Source: Chryseobacterium aquifrigidense
GTDB taxonomy: Bacteria; Bacteroidota; Bacteroidia; Flavobacteriales; Weeksellaceae
Assembly: GCF_006716485.1 (NCBI RefSeq)
Contig: NZ_VFPD01000001.1
Span: 2,958,008 to 3,022,007 of the forward strand
Direction: 5' to 3'
Length of the DNA stretch: 64,000 nucleotides
This document shows, piece by piece, positions 53,527 to 63,151 of the stretch. The position numbers were made by a program, and so were the translations under genes. The notes beneath the pieces are model-generated. The model saw nothing but the letters and a program-made list of their open reading frames with translations, did no database searches and had not been told where the DNA came from. The first letter of the stretch is position 1. Each line of letters begins with the position of its first letter.

Positions 53527-53553
53527 TTATATTCGTTTCATAAAAAACACAGT

Positions 53554-54510
53554 ATGAAACAATTGTTTATTTTATTTTCCGCGATACTATTCACCGGACC
53601 TTCCTATCATTCTCAGACTATTCACGAAAAAAGCAGTTCTCAGGAGAATGTAAAAATTATTATTTTAGGAAATGTGCAGGATGCAGGCTCCCCACAGATC
53701 GGATGCCGTAAAGAATGCTGTATGGACCTCTGGAAACATCCTAAGCAGGATAGAAAAGTATCTTCTCTGGGAGTAATCGACAACGGGCTGCAGAAAAATT
53801 ACATCTTCGATGCTACTCCTGATTTCACCCAACAACTGCAATTACTGATGGACCACTCAGCGGTTCCGAAGAAAACTGTACCTGATGGTATCTTTATTAC
53901 CCATGCCCACATCGGACATTATACAGGTCTTATGTTTTTGGGGAAAGAAGCTATGAATTCCAAGGCTGTTCCTGTATATACCATGCCGAGGCTTAAAAAG
54001 TTTTTTGAAACCAATGGGCCATGGTCTCAGCTGATCCGTTTGAATAATATTGCTCCTTATGAGATGCAGAATGAAGTGCCAATAAAGGTGAACTCCAATT
54101 TAGAAGTTACTCCTATCCAGGTTCCCCATCGTGATGAATATTCGGAAACCGTTGGTTTCATCATTAAAGGTCCTCATAAAAAGGCACTATTCATTCCGGA
54201 TATAGACAAATGGAACAAGTGGAAACACAATATTGCAGAACTTATAAAAACAGTAGATTATGCATTTCTGGACGGTACATTCTACGACTCGGAAGAAATA
54301 GGATACAGAAATATTGAGGATATTCCACACCCGTTTGTAGTGGAGAGTATGGAACTATTTAAAAACCTGTCACCGGAATATAAAAAAAGAATTTTCTTTA
54401 TCCATTTTAACCATAGCAATAAAATTTTAAATCAGGACAGCAAACAGAGTAAGCAGGTCATTGAAAAAGGTTTTAATATCGCACGTCTGGGAGACGAGTT
54501 TGAATTGTAA
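53554..54510 (+). CDS. secreted MBL-fold hydrolase, PqqB-like
   Basis: 318 residues from ATG 53554 (MKQLFILFSAILFTGPSYHS); an ATG at 53524 lies inside the preceding terminator. The metal motif is HAHIGHYTG (HxHxxH), with CRKECC early on and a later PHRDEYSET and FLDGTF. This matches the PqqB-like branch of metallo-beta-lactamase fold proteins. A signal peptide places it in the periplasm. No pqq genes are near, so PQQ synthesis is not implied; a hydrolase or oxygenase of unknown substrate. Confidence 0.8.
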   Translation: MKQLFILFSAILFTGPSYHSQTIHEKSSSQENVKIIILGNVQDAGSPQIGCRKECCMDLWKHPKQDRKVSSLGVIDNGLQKNYIFDATPDFTQQLQLLMDHSAVPKKTVPDGIFITHAHIGHYTGLMFLGKEAMNSKAVPVYTMPRLKKFFETNGPWSQLIRLNNIAPYEMQNEVPIKVNSNLEVTPIQVPHRDEYSETVGFIIKGPHKKALFIPDIDKWNKWKHNIAELIKTVDYAFLDGTFYDSEEIGYRNIEDIPHPFVVESMELFKNLSPEYKKRIFFIHFNHSNKILNQDSKQSKQVIEKGFNIARLGDEFEL

Positions 54511-54597
54511 TTGTCATCAGTTTCTTTATCAGGCCGTAATAAAAACTCCTGATATGGAATATCAGTAAATAAAAATAATAAAGACTTTGTTTACATA

Positions 54598-54632
54598 TAA
54601 AAAAACAACTCCTGTTTTGGGTAGTTTTTTTG
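54598..54632 (+). terminator. probable intrinsic terminator
   Basis: CAACTCC, TGTTTT loop, GGGTAGTTTTTTTG; the stem has one bulge. It overlaps the region of the next promoter. Confidence 0.55.
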
Positions 54633-54633
54633 C

Positions 54634-54641
54634 TATCTTTG
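54634..54641 (+). promoter_or_regulatory. -7 box of the RidA-ftsY unit
   Basis: TATCTTTG, 26 bases before the start codon. Confidence 0.5.
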
Positions 54642-54667
54642 CTCACCAGATTATTAATCAGTAAAGT

Positions 54668-55135
54668 ATGAAAAAGATACTTGTTCTGGCCTGCACAGCA
54701 ACTTTTCTATTTTCATTCAGTCAGAAAACAATGAGCACCATAGAATATAAAAGTTCGCCTAAAGTTTTCAACATAAAAGGATTATCCCAGTCGGTAAGTA
54801 TTGACTGCGGAAATTCCAGAATGATTTTGTTATCCGGACAGGTTCCTCTGGATCCTGAAGGTAATCTTGTAGGAAATACTATTGAAGAGCAAACGCAGCA
54901 GGTTTTCAAAAACATTGAAAACATCCTGAAAGAATATGAAGGTACAGGCAAAGATATTATCAAACTGGTAATCTATACCATAGACATCAAAAAAACACCT
55001 GATTTCAGAAAAGTAAGGGATTTGTATATTAATCTTCAAAATCCTCCCGTAAGCAGCCTTGTAGAAGTGAACAGGCTTTTCAGAGATGATGTGTTGATAG
55101 AAGTAGAAGCCACAGCAGTGATTAAAAATAAATAA
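54668..55135 (+). CDS. RidA-family protein with signal peptide
   Basis: 155 residues. MKKILVLACTATFLFSFSQK looks like a signal peptide, unusual for a family whose classical member is a cytoplasmic imine deaminase. Core motifs are MILLSGQVPLDPEGNLVG, EQTQQVFKNIENIL and the C-terminal SLVEVNRLFRDDVLIEVEAT. The usual catalytic Arg (R105 in E. coli RidA, next to 'P-R-x-x-x-x') is not evident in NPPVSSLVEVNRLF. So enamine/imine deaminase activity is doubtful. It precedes ftsY by 15 bases. Confidence 0.82.
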   Translation: MKKILVLACTATFLFSFSQKTMSTIEYKSSPKVFNIKGLSQSVSIDCGNSRMILLSGQVPLDPEGNLVGNTIEEQTQQVFKNIENILKEYEGTGKDIIKLVIYTIDIKKTPDFRKVRDLYINLQNPPVSSLVEVNRLFRDDVLIEVEATAVIKNK

Positions 55136-55150
55136 GAATAAACTAAAACT

Positions 55151-56104
55151 ATGAGTTGGTTTAAAAATATTTTCAAAAAGGAAGAAAAAGAAACCTTAGA
55201 TAAAGGATTGGAAAAATCCAGCCAGGGATTCTTTGAAAAAATGACGAAAGCCGTAGTCGGTAAAAGCAAAGTAGATGATGAAGTTCTGGATGACCTGGAA
55301 GAAGTCCTGATTGCTTCCGATGTAGGAGCCTCTACCACGATCAAAATTATTGAAAGAATTGAAGAACGTGTTGCCAGAGATAAATATGTAGGTGTTAACG
55401 AACTTGACAAAATTCTTCGTGATGAAATTTCAGGATTATTGCTTGAAAACCCACATGCCGGTACAGGAAATATAGATACCTCCAAAAAACCATATGTCAT
55501 TATGGTAGTTGGGGTAAATGGAGTGGGAAAAACAACAACCATTGGAAAACTGGCTCACCAGTTCAAATCGGAAGGTAAAAAAGTAGTTCTTGGGGCTGCT
55601 GATACCTTTAGAGCCGCCGCCGTTGACCAGCTTGTTATCTGGAGCGAAAGAGTGGGTGTTCCTATTGTAAAACAGGAAATGGGATCAGATCCTGCCTCTG
55701 TAGCATTTGATACCGTACAAAGTGCTGTCGCTCAAAATGCAGACGTTGTCATCATCGATACCGCAGGAAGACTTCACAACAAGATCAACCTGATGAATGA
55801 ATTGTCCAAGATCAAAAGAGTAATGCAGAAAGTGATTCCTGATGCACCTCATGAAATTCTATTGGTACTTGACGGATCTACAGGACAAAATGCTTTCGAA
55901 CAGGCCAAGCAATTTACAGCAGCAACAGAAGTCAATGCTTTAGCAGTTACAAAACTGGACGGAACAGCCAAAGGAGGTGTTGTTATCGGAATCTCCGATC
56001 AGTTCCAAATTCCGGTGAAGTATATTGGTGTAGGCGAAAAAATGCAGGATTTACAACTCTTTAATGGTACGGAATTTGTAGACTCATTCTTCAAGAAAAG
56101 ATGA
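55151..56104 (+). CDS. ftsY: signal recognition particle receptor FtsY
   Basis: 317 residues. A short acidic/basic N-terminal region and N domain precede the SRP-GTPase G domain: GVNGVGKTTTIGKLA (P-loop), AADTFRAAAVDQL, DTAGRLHNK, TKLDGTAKGG and GVGEKMQDLQLF. Receives the ribosome-SRP complex at the inner membrane. In many Bacteroidota it directly follows DUF4295; here two genes intervene. Confidence 0.97.
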   Translation: MSWFKNIFKKEEKETLDKGLEKSSQGFFEKMTKAVVGKSKVDDEVLDDLEEVLIASDVGASTTIKIIERIEERVARDKYVGVNELDKILRDEISGLLLENPHAGTGNIDTSKKPYVIMVVGVNGVGKTTTIGKLAHQFKSEGKKVVLGAADTFRAAAVDQLVIWSERVGVPIVKQEMGSDPASVAFDTVQSAVAQNADVVIIDTAGRLHNKINLMNELSKIKRVMQKVIPDAPHEILLVLDGSTGQNAFEQAKQFTAATEVNALAVTKLDGTAKGGVVIGISDQFQIPVKYIGVGEKMQDLQLFNGTEFVDSFFKKR

Positions 56105-56177
56105 TTTATATCATGTTTTCCCTTATATTAGCAAACAAATCATTTTTTAAATATTAACAATAAAAAAATTTGCAACT

Positions 56178-56438
56178 ATGGGAATTATTACATGGATCCT
56201 GTTCGGTCTTATCGCAGGTGCTATCGCTAAAATGATTATGCCGGGAACTCAGGGAGGAGGATGGCTTATCACTATTATCCTTGGAATTCTTGGAGCATTT
56301 GTTGGTGGAGCTATAGGAGTTTACGTTTTACACTGGGGAGATGTCACTTCATTCTGGAATCCAAGAAGTTGGATTCTCTCAATCGGAGGTGCTTTAATTA
56401 TTCTCTGGATTTACGGAATGGCAACAAAGAAAAGCTGA
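56178..56438 (+). CDS. GlsB/YeaQ/YmgE-type small membrane protein
   Basis: 86 residues with three membrane segments rich in glycine: IITWILFGLIAGAIAKMIMP, GGGWLITIILGILGAFVGGA and the last helix. The signature GAIAKMIMPG is family-typical. Linked with general stress in other bacteria; mechanism unknown. Terminator at 56455-56497. Confidence 0.92.
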   Translation: MGIITWILFGLIAGAIAKMIMPGTQGGGWLITIILGILGAFVGGAIGVYVLHWGDVTSFWNPRSWILSIGGALIILWIYGMATKKS

Positions 56439-56454
56439 TATTAAAGCTGATAAA

Positions 56455-56497
56455 AATAAAATCCCGGATCTGAAATTTCAGGTCCGGGATTTTTGTA
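56455..56497. terminator. bidirectional intrinsic terminator
   Basis: AAATCCCGGATCTGAAA continues to TTTCAGGTCCGGGATTTTTG, between convergent genes. Confidence 0.9.
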
Positions 56498-56514
56498 TAC
56501 AATATAAAATTTAG

Positions 56515-58272
56515 TTAGTTGTTGATTCTGATCTGATAAGGCATTTCCATTTTCACCTCAGACTGTAGTTTTTTGTTTGTGATCTGCTGTAAAATTTCAT
56601 AGTTGGACTTCCCTATCTTATTTTTAATAATTCTGGCAGAAACATCTTCCTCATTCAGGTCTTTGAAGATTTGTTCAAACGGAGTCATTCTCTTAGGGAA
56701 AGCCTCTACATGGTATGACTTTAATCCTGCTTTCTGTGCTGCAAATTTTACAGCATCAGTTAAAGTACCCAATTCGTCTACCAGTCCAATTTCTTTTGCA
56801 CGAACACCGCTCCATACTCTACCGCCTCCTACATTGTCAATCTGCTCAAAAGTTTTCTTCCTGTTCTGAGTCACAAAATGTACAAATCTCTTATAGGTAC
56901 CTTCTACACTTCTTGTCATCATATTCACTCCATAAGGTGTCACTCCGTTTAACCCGGAATAATACATAGAGTTGGCATTGGTAGCAACAATATCTGCGCG
57001 GATCCCGTTTTTAGCAGCAATATCTTTATAATAAGGCATCACTCCGAACACTCCGATAGAACCGGTAAGTGTATTAGGCTCTGAATAAATTTTATCTGCA
57101 GCCATAGCCACATAATATCCTCCTGATGCCGCATAGTCTCCAAAAGAAACAATTAATGGTTTTTTCTTTTTCAGCTGCTGTAATTCAAATAAAATTTCAT
57201 CTGAAGCATTAGCACTTCCTCCCGGAGAGTTGATTCTGAAAACAACAGCTTTCACTTTATCATCTTCCTGAAGCTTTTTGATATACTTCACATATTTCTC
57301 AGAATGGATGTCATTGTAATCATCTCCATTATTAATAGATCCCGAAGCGTAAAGCACTGCAATCTTTTCACCGGATTTATCTTCATCCGCATAAGAATTG
57401 ATATAACTTGTCAAAGAAATTTTGTTCAGTTTTTCATCATCCTTCACACTTAACTTCGCCTTAAGAAGATCTTCATATTCTGATTTCTGGATCAGTTTAT
57501 CTGCAAGTTTATACTTTAAGCTTTGCTCAGGAATCATTCCATATAAACTATCTGTAATCATTCTGAACTGAGCAGTATCAATTTTTCTTGATGCTGCCAT
57601 TTTACTGGAAGTATTTTTCCACAGGTCATTCAAAAGTGTACTTAGCTGTTCTTTATTTTCAGGAGAAATATCATTTCTTAAAAACGGTTCTACTGCAGAC
57701 TTGAATTTACCGTGACGGATTACTTCAATTCCAACTCCGTATTTATCGGCAAAATCCTTAAAGAAAGTAACCTCCGTAGCCAGACCTTTTAATTCTACCA
57801 TTCCTGCCGGATGCAGATAATATTTATCAGCAACAGATCCTAAATAATAAGCAGACTGTGATACTCCGTTTCCATAGGCATATACAAATTTTCCGCTTTT
57901 CTTGAAATCTTCGATAGCATTTCTAAGATCATCAATTTGAGTAAGCCCGGCAGATAAATAATCAGTTTCTATACTGATTCCTTTAATGTTATCATCCGTT
58001 TTTGCTTTATTGATGGCCTCTAATGCATCATATATAAGGATACTTTTATTCTGGGCACCTATACCGAATAATCCCATCTCTTCTTCCGTAGGACTATCGA
58101 TTATATTGGTCTTTAAATTAATCGTAAGAACTGAGTTCTTTTTCACCGCCACCGACTTATCATTCCCCATCGCACTAAACACAAGCATCATAATGAAAAA
58201 GATGAAAAATAGAGCGCAAAGTATGATAATTGCTACTATATTTGCCAAAACATTTTTAAAGAAACTTCTCAT
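56515..58272 (-). CDS. sppA: signal peptide peptidase SppA, 67K type
   Basis: 585 residues. N-terminal membrane anchor (about 8-33) and two tandem ClpP-like domains. General-base Lys191 (GKFKSAVEPF) is in the first and nucleophile Ser383 (GDYAASGGYYVAM) is in the second, the Ser/Lys dyad of the long SppA form. Degrades cleaved signal peptides in the membrane. Divergent from folK with only 20 bases between the start codons, so the promoters must overlap coding sequence. Confidence 0.95.
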   Translation of the reverse strand: MRSFFKNVLANIVAIIILCALFFIFFIMMLVFSAMGNDKSVAVKKNSVLTINLKTNIIDSPTEEEMGLFGIGAQNKSILIYDALEAINKAKTDDNIKGISIETDYLSAGLTQIDDLRNAIEDFKKSGKFVYAYGNGVSQSAYYLGSVADKYYLHPAGMVELKGLATEVTFFKDFADKYGVGIEVIRHGKFKSAVEPFLRNDISPENKEQLSTLLNDLWKNTSSKMAASRKIDTAQFRMITDSLYGMIPEQSLKYKLADKLIQKSEYEDLLKAKLSVKDDEKLNKISLTSYINSYADEDKSGEKIAVLYASGSINNGDDYNDIHSEKYVKYIKKLQEDDKVKAVVFRINSPGGSANASDEILFELQQLKKKKPLIVSFGDYAASGGYYVAMAADKIYSEPNTLTGSIGVFGVMPYYKDIAAKNGIRADIVATNANSMYYSGLNGVTPYGVNMMTRSVEGTYKRFVHFVTQNRKKTFEQIDNVGGGRVWSGVRAKEIGLVDELGTLTDAVKFAAQKAGLKSYHVEAFPKRMTPFEQIFKDLNEEDVSARIIKNKIGKSNYEILQQITNKKLQSEVKMEMPYQIRINN

Positions 58273-58292
58273 AAATCAATCAATTTTCTAAT

Positions 58293-58709
58293 ATGTCGCA
58301 GCATAAGGTCGTTTTGTTACTAGGAAGTAACTTAGGAGAGCAAAAAAAAAATGTAGAGCTTGCATTAAAGAAGATCAATGAAGCCGGAAATCACATTTCA
58401 CAAACCAGCGAATTTTTAATGTCTGACCCCGTAGAGTTTGCCAGTTCCAATATTTTTTGTAATATTGCAGCAATAATATTCACTCATCTTTCACCAATCC
58501 AACTGCTTGATTGTATTAAGAATATAGAAGTTGAGATGGGAAGAATTAATGATTCAAAAGTATCCGGAGGTTATACTGACAGGATTATAGACATTGATAT
58601 CATTAAGTATAATGAGTTAAATTTTAAATCAGAAAGGTTGGAAATCCCTCATAAAAAACATCTTTTTGAAAGGGACTTTTCCAGAATATTATTGAAAGAT
58701 TTTATTTAA
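58293..58709 (+). CDS. folK: 2-amino-4-hydroxy-6-hydroxymethyldihydropteridine diphosphokinase
   Basis: 138 residues, the normal HPPK size. VVLLLGSNLGEQKKNVELAL, FCNIAAIIFT, IEVEMGRINDSKVSGGYTDR and the metal-binding IIDIDII are present. Transfers pyrophosphate from ATP to the pterin in folate synthesis. It lies 17 bases upstream of the first OmpA-like gene. Confidence 0.95.
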   Translation: MSQHKVVLLLGSNLGEQKKNVELALKKINEAGNHISQTSEFLMSDPVEFASSNIFCNIAAIIFTHLSPIQLLDCIKNIEVEMGRINDSKVSGGYTDRIIDIDIIKYNELNFKSERLEIPHKKHLFERDFSRILLKDFI

Positions 58710-58726
58710 AACATAAAACATATTGT

Positions 58727-59842
58727 ATGAAATTAGGTTTATTATTATTGGCTACGTCATTGCCAATTGCTGCGTTCGCACAGAACAGTGGCACTACAGT
58801 AAACTCTTCCACAGAGTATCCTAATACATTCTCCTCAGGTTCCGCCAATGTACAAACTTTCGACAATAAAGCCAGACGTTTCAGAGACTGGTCTATTTCT
58901 GTCGGAGGAGGTCCTGCATTTATGGTACACTCCGATTTAAAATCTATCCGCAAGGATAAGACCAATTGGGGATACAATGCTTACGTAAGCGTGGACAAAC
59001 AAATCACACATGCATTCGGGCTAAGCCTAATGTATATGAGAGGAGAAACGAAACAGACAGCCCAGCTTCCCGGTGCTGCAGGTGTAAAATCAGGAGTAGC
59101 TACTGCAACAACACAATTTGACAACATCTCTTTATTAGGGGATATCAACTTCTCGAATCTCTTCAGAAGAGTAGACAACCACTCTCCATACAGATGGGCT
59201 TTCCATGGATATATGGGTATTGGAGTTCAGGGATTCAGAACTTCACTACATGATAACGACGAATTCAGATGGAGCAATACTCCAAGAAGAACTCCTTTGT
59301 TTATTAAGCAAGACATTGATATCAATTCTATCTTCTATCAGGGAGGTGTTGGAATAAAATATAATGTTTCAAAACTTATTGACGTTGAGGCAAGAACCAT
59401 GTACATCATCAGTGGTGATGATGAATTCGATGGCGGCGGATGGGCAGATCCTAATGATTATGATCCTTCTACTCCAGGTTCAAAATATAACATGCTAAAC
59501 TCAAGAAGATCTGATAATGCCTGGACAGTAAGTTTAGGAGTATCTTTCAAATTAGGAAAGCACGAATCTCACCTGGCATGGCATGATCCTCTTCAGGAAG
59601 CTTACTACAGAACCAGCGTTCTTGAAAATGCAAGTACTGACCTTGTTGTTTGCGAAAAAGGAGATGCAGATAATGACGGAGTATGTGATGATTGGGACAG
59701 ACAGCTTGATACTCCTGCAGGAGCAAGAGTAGATGGTGCCGGAGTTGCTTTGGATATGGATCTGGATGGAGTTATCGACCTTTATGATAAGTGCGTAACT
59801 GTACCGGGACCTGTTGAAAATAACGGATGTCCAATTAAATAA
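58727..59842 (+). CDS. OmpA-like N-terminal barrel protein without the OmpA domain
   Basis: 371 residues. Signal peptide ends AAFAQ. An outer-membrane beta-barrel of about 280 residues (RFRDWSISVGGGPAFMVHSD ... FKLGKHESHLAWHDPLQEAY) is followed by thrombospondin type 3-like calcium repeats (DADNDGVCDDWDRQLDTPAG; DLDGVIDLYDKCVTVPGPVE). It stops at NNGCPIK, exactly where the next two genes begin a peptidoglycan-binding OmpA domain. First of three tandem paralogues and the most diverged. Confidence 0.88.
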   Translation: MKLGLLLLATSLPIAAFAQNSGTTVNSSTEYPNTFSSGSANVQTFDNKARRFRDWSISVGGGPAFMVHSDLKSIRKDKTNWGYNAYVSVDKQITHAFGLSLMYMRGETKQTAQLPGAAGVKSGVATATTQFDNISLLGDINFSNLFRRVDNHSPYRWAFHGYMGIGVQGFRTSLHDNDEFRWSNTPRRTPLFIKQDIDINSIFYQGGVGIKYNVSKLIDVEARTMYIISGDDEFDGGGWADPNDYDPSTPGSKYNMLNSRRSDNAWTVSLGVSFKLGKHESHLAWHDPLQEAYYRTSVLENASTDLVVCEKGDADNDGVCDDWDRQLDTPAGARVDGAGVALDMDLDGVIDLYDKCVTVPGPVENNGCPIK

Positions 59843-59895
59843 TTAAACAGACTTCAACTTCTTTTTTCAAAAAAGAAATCAAATAATAATACACG

Positions 59896-61425
59896 ATGAA
59901 ATTAAGTTTAGCAATTGTAGCATTAGCTTTGGCAATTCCTTCTGCCACTTATGCACAAGACTCAACTGCAGATTCAAATGGAAAATACCCTAATACATTT
60001 TCTTCAGGATCTGCCAATGTTACCCCATTTAACAACCAATCTAAAAGATTTAATGATTGGTCTATCTCTGTAGGAGCAGGTGTTCCCCTTCTTCAGTCAG
60101 CAGATTTGACGTCCATCAAAAATGGTAATGGTAAAAATCTTTTTGGATATTCAGCGTATGTAAGTATTGATAAAGCGATTACCCATGCCTTTGGGATCAA
60201 TTTACAGTATGACAGAGGTGAAACCAGACAAGGATGGTTCAATACTAAAAATGCAGCACCAGATGCATCAGCAGTAGGAGCAAGAACTCAGTATGACGCA
60301 ATCTCTATCTTAGGAGATATTAACTTCTCGAATCTGTTAAGAAGAGTTGATAACCACTCTCCTTACAGATGGGCACTTCATGGATATGCAGGTATCGGTA
60401 CTATCGCTTACAGAGCATACCAGAAAGACGGAAGTAACAGACAGAGGTTAATGACAGAAATCAAACCTTTCGAATTAGGTTCTATGTTCTTCCAGGCTGG
60501 TACAGGTGTGAAGTTTAAAGTAAACAGAAGAATTGATATTGAAGGTAGATTAATGTATGTAGTAACCGGTGATGATGAATTTGACGGAGGTGGTGATGCT
60601 TACAGTGCTATCAACAAACGTTCTGAGCAGGTTTCTGACAACTTCTTCAACGCTACTTTAGGTCTTTCTTTCAAATTAGGAAAGCACGAGTCTCATGTAA
60701 TGTGGCATGACCCACTTCAGGAAATCTATTATAAGCTTGATGTACTGGCTAATAAAAACCAGGATATCGAAGTATGTAAAAAAGGAGATGCTGATAATGA
60801 CGGGGTATGCGACGATTGGGACAGACAGCTTGATACACCTGCAGGTGCTAGAGTGGACGGTGCCGGAGTTGCATTGGATACTGACCTGGATGGTGTAATT
60901 GACCTTTACGATAAGTGTGTAACGGTTCCAGGACCTGTTGAAAACAACGGATGCCCTATTGCTAAAAAAGATAATAAGGAAACCGCTGTAGAAGTAGAGA
61001 AAACCCTTAAAGATATTTACTTCAACTTTAATAAAGCTACTATCAGACCTGAATCTAACGAAAAATTGGATCTGGCAGCTTCCATTATTAAAGAAAACGG
61101 AGGTAATTATCTGTTAACAGGACATACAGATATCAAAGGAAATGCAGCGTACAACCTTAGATTGTCTAAAGAAAGAGCAGCTGCTGTAGTAGGAGCTCTG
61201 GAAAACAGAGGCATTAATGAAAATGTGCTGAAATCAAGAGGTGTTGGCTCTGCTGAAGCAACAATCCCAGCGTCGGCTTCAGATGCTGAAAGAATGGCAG
61301 ACAGAAAAGTTACGGTAAGATTTATAGAAAGTTCAGAATGGGATTCTATCAAAAAGAAAGACTATGAAGACGCTCCTGTAAAAAAAGCAGTAAAAAAAGT
61401 TCCTGCTAAGAAAAAGAAGAAATAA
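59896..61425 (+). CDS. OmpA-family protein, paralogue 2
   Basis: 509 residues. Signal peptide ends ATYAQ; barrel and thrombospondin type 3 repeats as in its neighbours. A canonical OmpA domain follows (IYFNFNKATIRPESNEKLDL; LLTGHTDIKGNAAYNLRLSK; ERAAAVVGALENRG), with the Asp and Arg that bind diaminopimelate in peptidoglycan. The lysine-rich tail ends KKKKK. Likely an abundant protein tethering outer membrane to cell wall. 53 bases after the first copy; terminator at 61441-61480. Confidence 0.93.
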   Translation: MKLSLAIVALALAIPSATYAQDSTADSNGKYPNTFSSGSANVTPFNNQSKRFNDWSISVGAGVPLLQSADLTSIKNGNGKNLFGYSAYVSIDKAITHAFGINLQYDRGETRQGWFNTKNAAPDASAVGARTQYDAISILGDINFSNLLRRVDNHSPYRWALHGYAGIGTIAYRAYQKDGSNRQRLMTEIKPFELGSMFFQAGTGVKFKVNRRIDIEGRLMYVVTGDDEFDGGGDAYSAINKRSEQVSDNFFNATLGLSFKLGKHESHVMWHDPLQEIYYKLDVLANKNQDIEVCKKGDADNDGVCDDWDRQLDTPAGARVDGAGVALDTDLDGVIDLYDKCVTVPGPVENNGCPIAKKDNKETAVEVEKTLKDIYFNFNKATIRPESNEKLDLAASIIKENGGNYLLTGHTDIKGNAAYNLRLSKERAAAVVGALENRGINENVLKSRGVGSAEATIPASASDAERMADRKVTVRFIESSEWDSIKKKDYEDAPVKKAVKKVPAKKKKK

Positions 61426-61440
61426 TTTTAAAATACTTCA

Positions 61441-61480
61441 TAAACCGAAAAGAATTGTTCTTTTCGGTTTATTTTTTTTT
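61441..61480 (+). terminator. intrinsic terminator
   Basis: AAACCGAAAAGAA, loop, TTCTTTTCGGTTT, then nine or more T. Confidence 0.95.
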
Positions 61481-61634
61481 TACTACGATTTTTTTTACAT
61501 ACCTTTATCATTATTTAAGACAACTTTATGAAACATATTAGTAATCAGTAAGTTTGTTTTGAAAAAAATTAACACAAAATCACTTTTTAACGTAAAAAAA
61601 TCATTTAAATAACTTAACTTAAAAAAATAACACT

Positions 61635-63074
61635 ATGAAATTAAGTTTAGCAATTGTTGCATTAGCTTTGGCAATTCCTTCTGCCACTTATGCACAAGAC
61701 TCAACGGCAGTTTCAAAAGGAGAGTATCCTAATACATTTTCTTCGGGATCTGCTAATGTTTCCCCATTTACCAATCAATCTAAAAGATTTAACGATTGGT
61801 CTATTTCTGCCGGGGTAGGTGTTCCACTTCTTCAGTCAGCAGATTTGACGTCGATCAAAAATGGTAACGGTAAAAACCTTTTTGGATATTCAGCGTATGT
61901 AAGTATTGATAAAGCAATTACCCATGCTTTTGGGATCAATTTACAGTATGACAGAGGTGAAACCAGACAAGGATGGTTCAATACTAAAAATTCTGCACCA
62001 GATGCATCAGCGGTAGGAGCAAGAACTCAGTATGACGCAATCTCTATCTTAGGAGATATTAACTTCTCGAATCTGTTAAGAAGAGTTGATAATCACTCTC
62101 CTTACAGATGGGCACTTCATGGATATGCAGGTATTGGTACTATTGCCTACAGAGCATACCAGAAAACCGGAAATAACAGACAGACATTAATGACTGAAAT
62201 CAAGCCTTTTGAACTAGGTTCTATGTTCATGCAGGCTGGTACTGGTCTTAAATTCAAAGTGAACAGAAGAATCGATATTGAAGGTAGATTAATGTATGTG
62301 GTAACCGGTGATGATGAATTTGACGGTGGAGGAGATAAATACAGCGCTATCAACAAGCGTTCTGAGCAGGTTTCTGACAACTTCTTCAATGCTACTTTGG
62401 GTCTTTCCGTTAAACTTGGAAAACACGAATCTCACTTAATGTGGCATGACCCACTTCAGGAAATCTATTATAAACTTGATGTACTGGCTAATAAAAACCA
62501 GGATATTGAAGTATGTAAAAAAGGAGATGCTGATAACGACGGGGTATGCGACGATTGGGACAGACAGCTTGATACACCTGCAGGTGCTAGAGTGGACGGT
62601 GCCGGAGTTGCATTGGATACTGACCTGGATGGTGTAATTGACCTTTACGATAAGTGTGTAACAGTTCCAGGACCTGTTGAAAACAACGGATGTCCTGTAG
62701 CTACAACCGGACCTGTAGTAGAAACAGAAACTAAGTTGGAGGGAATTGAATTTGATTTAAATTCTGACAGAATTTTACCATCAAATACTCCAATTTTAAA
62801 TAACGCTGTAAACTATATTAATTCTTCAACTGGTTCTTACAATGTAATAGGAGCTACTGATACAAGAGGTACTGATGCTTACAACCAAAAACTATCAGAG
62901 AGAAGAGCAAACAACGTTAAGAACTATCTGATCAAAAACGGTGTTCAAACAGGTAAACTACAGGCTGTAGGAAAAGGTGAAAAAGACCTTAAATACCCTG
63001 AGTGTGAACCAGCAACGAAGTGCCCTGAATGGAAAAACAGAGCCAATAGAAGAGTATACTTCGAAGCTAAATAA
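61635..63074 (+). CDS. OmpA-family protein, paralogue 3
   Basis: 479 residues. The first 355 residues are nearly identical to paralogue 2, and more than 120 bases around the thrombospondin repeats are identical in DNA. The C-terminal OmpA domain is quite different (GIEFDLNSDRILPSNTPILN; VIGATDTRGTDAYNQKLSER; KYPECEPATKCPEWKNRANR), including a Cys pair insertion. Peptidoglycan-binding Asp and Arg are kept. It has its own 200-base leader and terminator. Confidence 0.93.
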   Translation: MKLSLAIVALALAIPSATYAQDSTAVSKGEYPNTFSSGSANVSPFTNQSKRFNDWSISAGVGVPLLQSADLTSIKNGNGKNLFGYSAYVSIDKAITHAFGINLQYDRGETRQGWFNTKNSAPDASAVGARTQYDAISILGDINFSNLLRRVDNHSPYRWALHGYAGIGTIAYRAYQKTGNNRQTLMTEIKPFELGSMFMQAGTGLKFKVNRRIDIEGRLMYVVTGDDEFDGGGDKYSAINKRSEQVSDNFFNATLGLSVKLGKHESHLMWHDPLQEIYYKLDVLANKNQDIEVCKKGDADNDGVCDDWDRQLDTPAGARVDGAGVALDTDLDGVIDLYDKCVTVPGPVENNGCPVATTGPVVETETKLEGIEFDLNSDRILPSNTPILNNAVNYINSSTGSYNVIGATDTRGTDAYNQKLSERRANNVKNYLIKNGVQTGKLQAVGKGEKDLKYPECEPATKCPEWKNRANRRVYFEAK

Positions 63075-63096
63075 TAAATATATTGATATATCATAT

Positions 63097-63126
63097 GAAA
63101 GTCACGCCCTGCGTGACTTTTTTTGT
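63097..63126 (+). terminator. intrinsic terminator
   Basis: AAAGTCACGC, CCT loop, GCGTGACTTT and a T-run. Confidence 0.92.
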
Positions 63127-63151
63127 CTAAATCTTTCCTTATTTTTACAAC

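Noticed and set aside
53554..54510. pqqB for PQQ synthesis
   Set aside because: Signal peptide and absence of other pqq genes make cofactor synthesis unlikely; only fold similarity is claimed.
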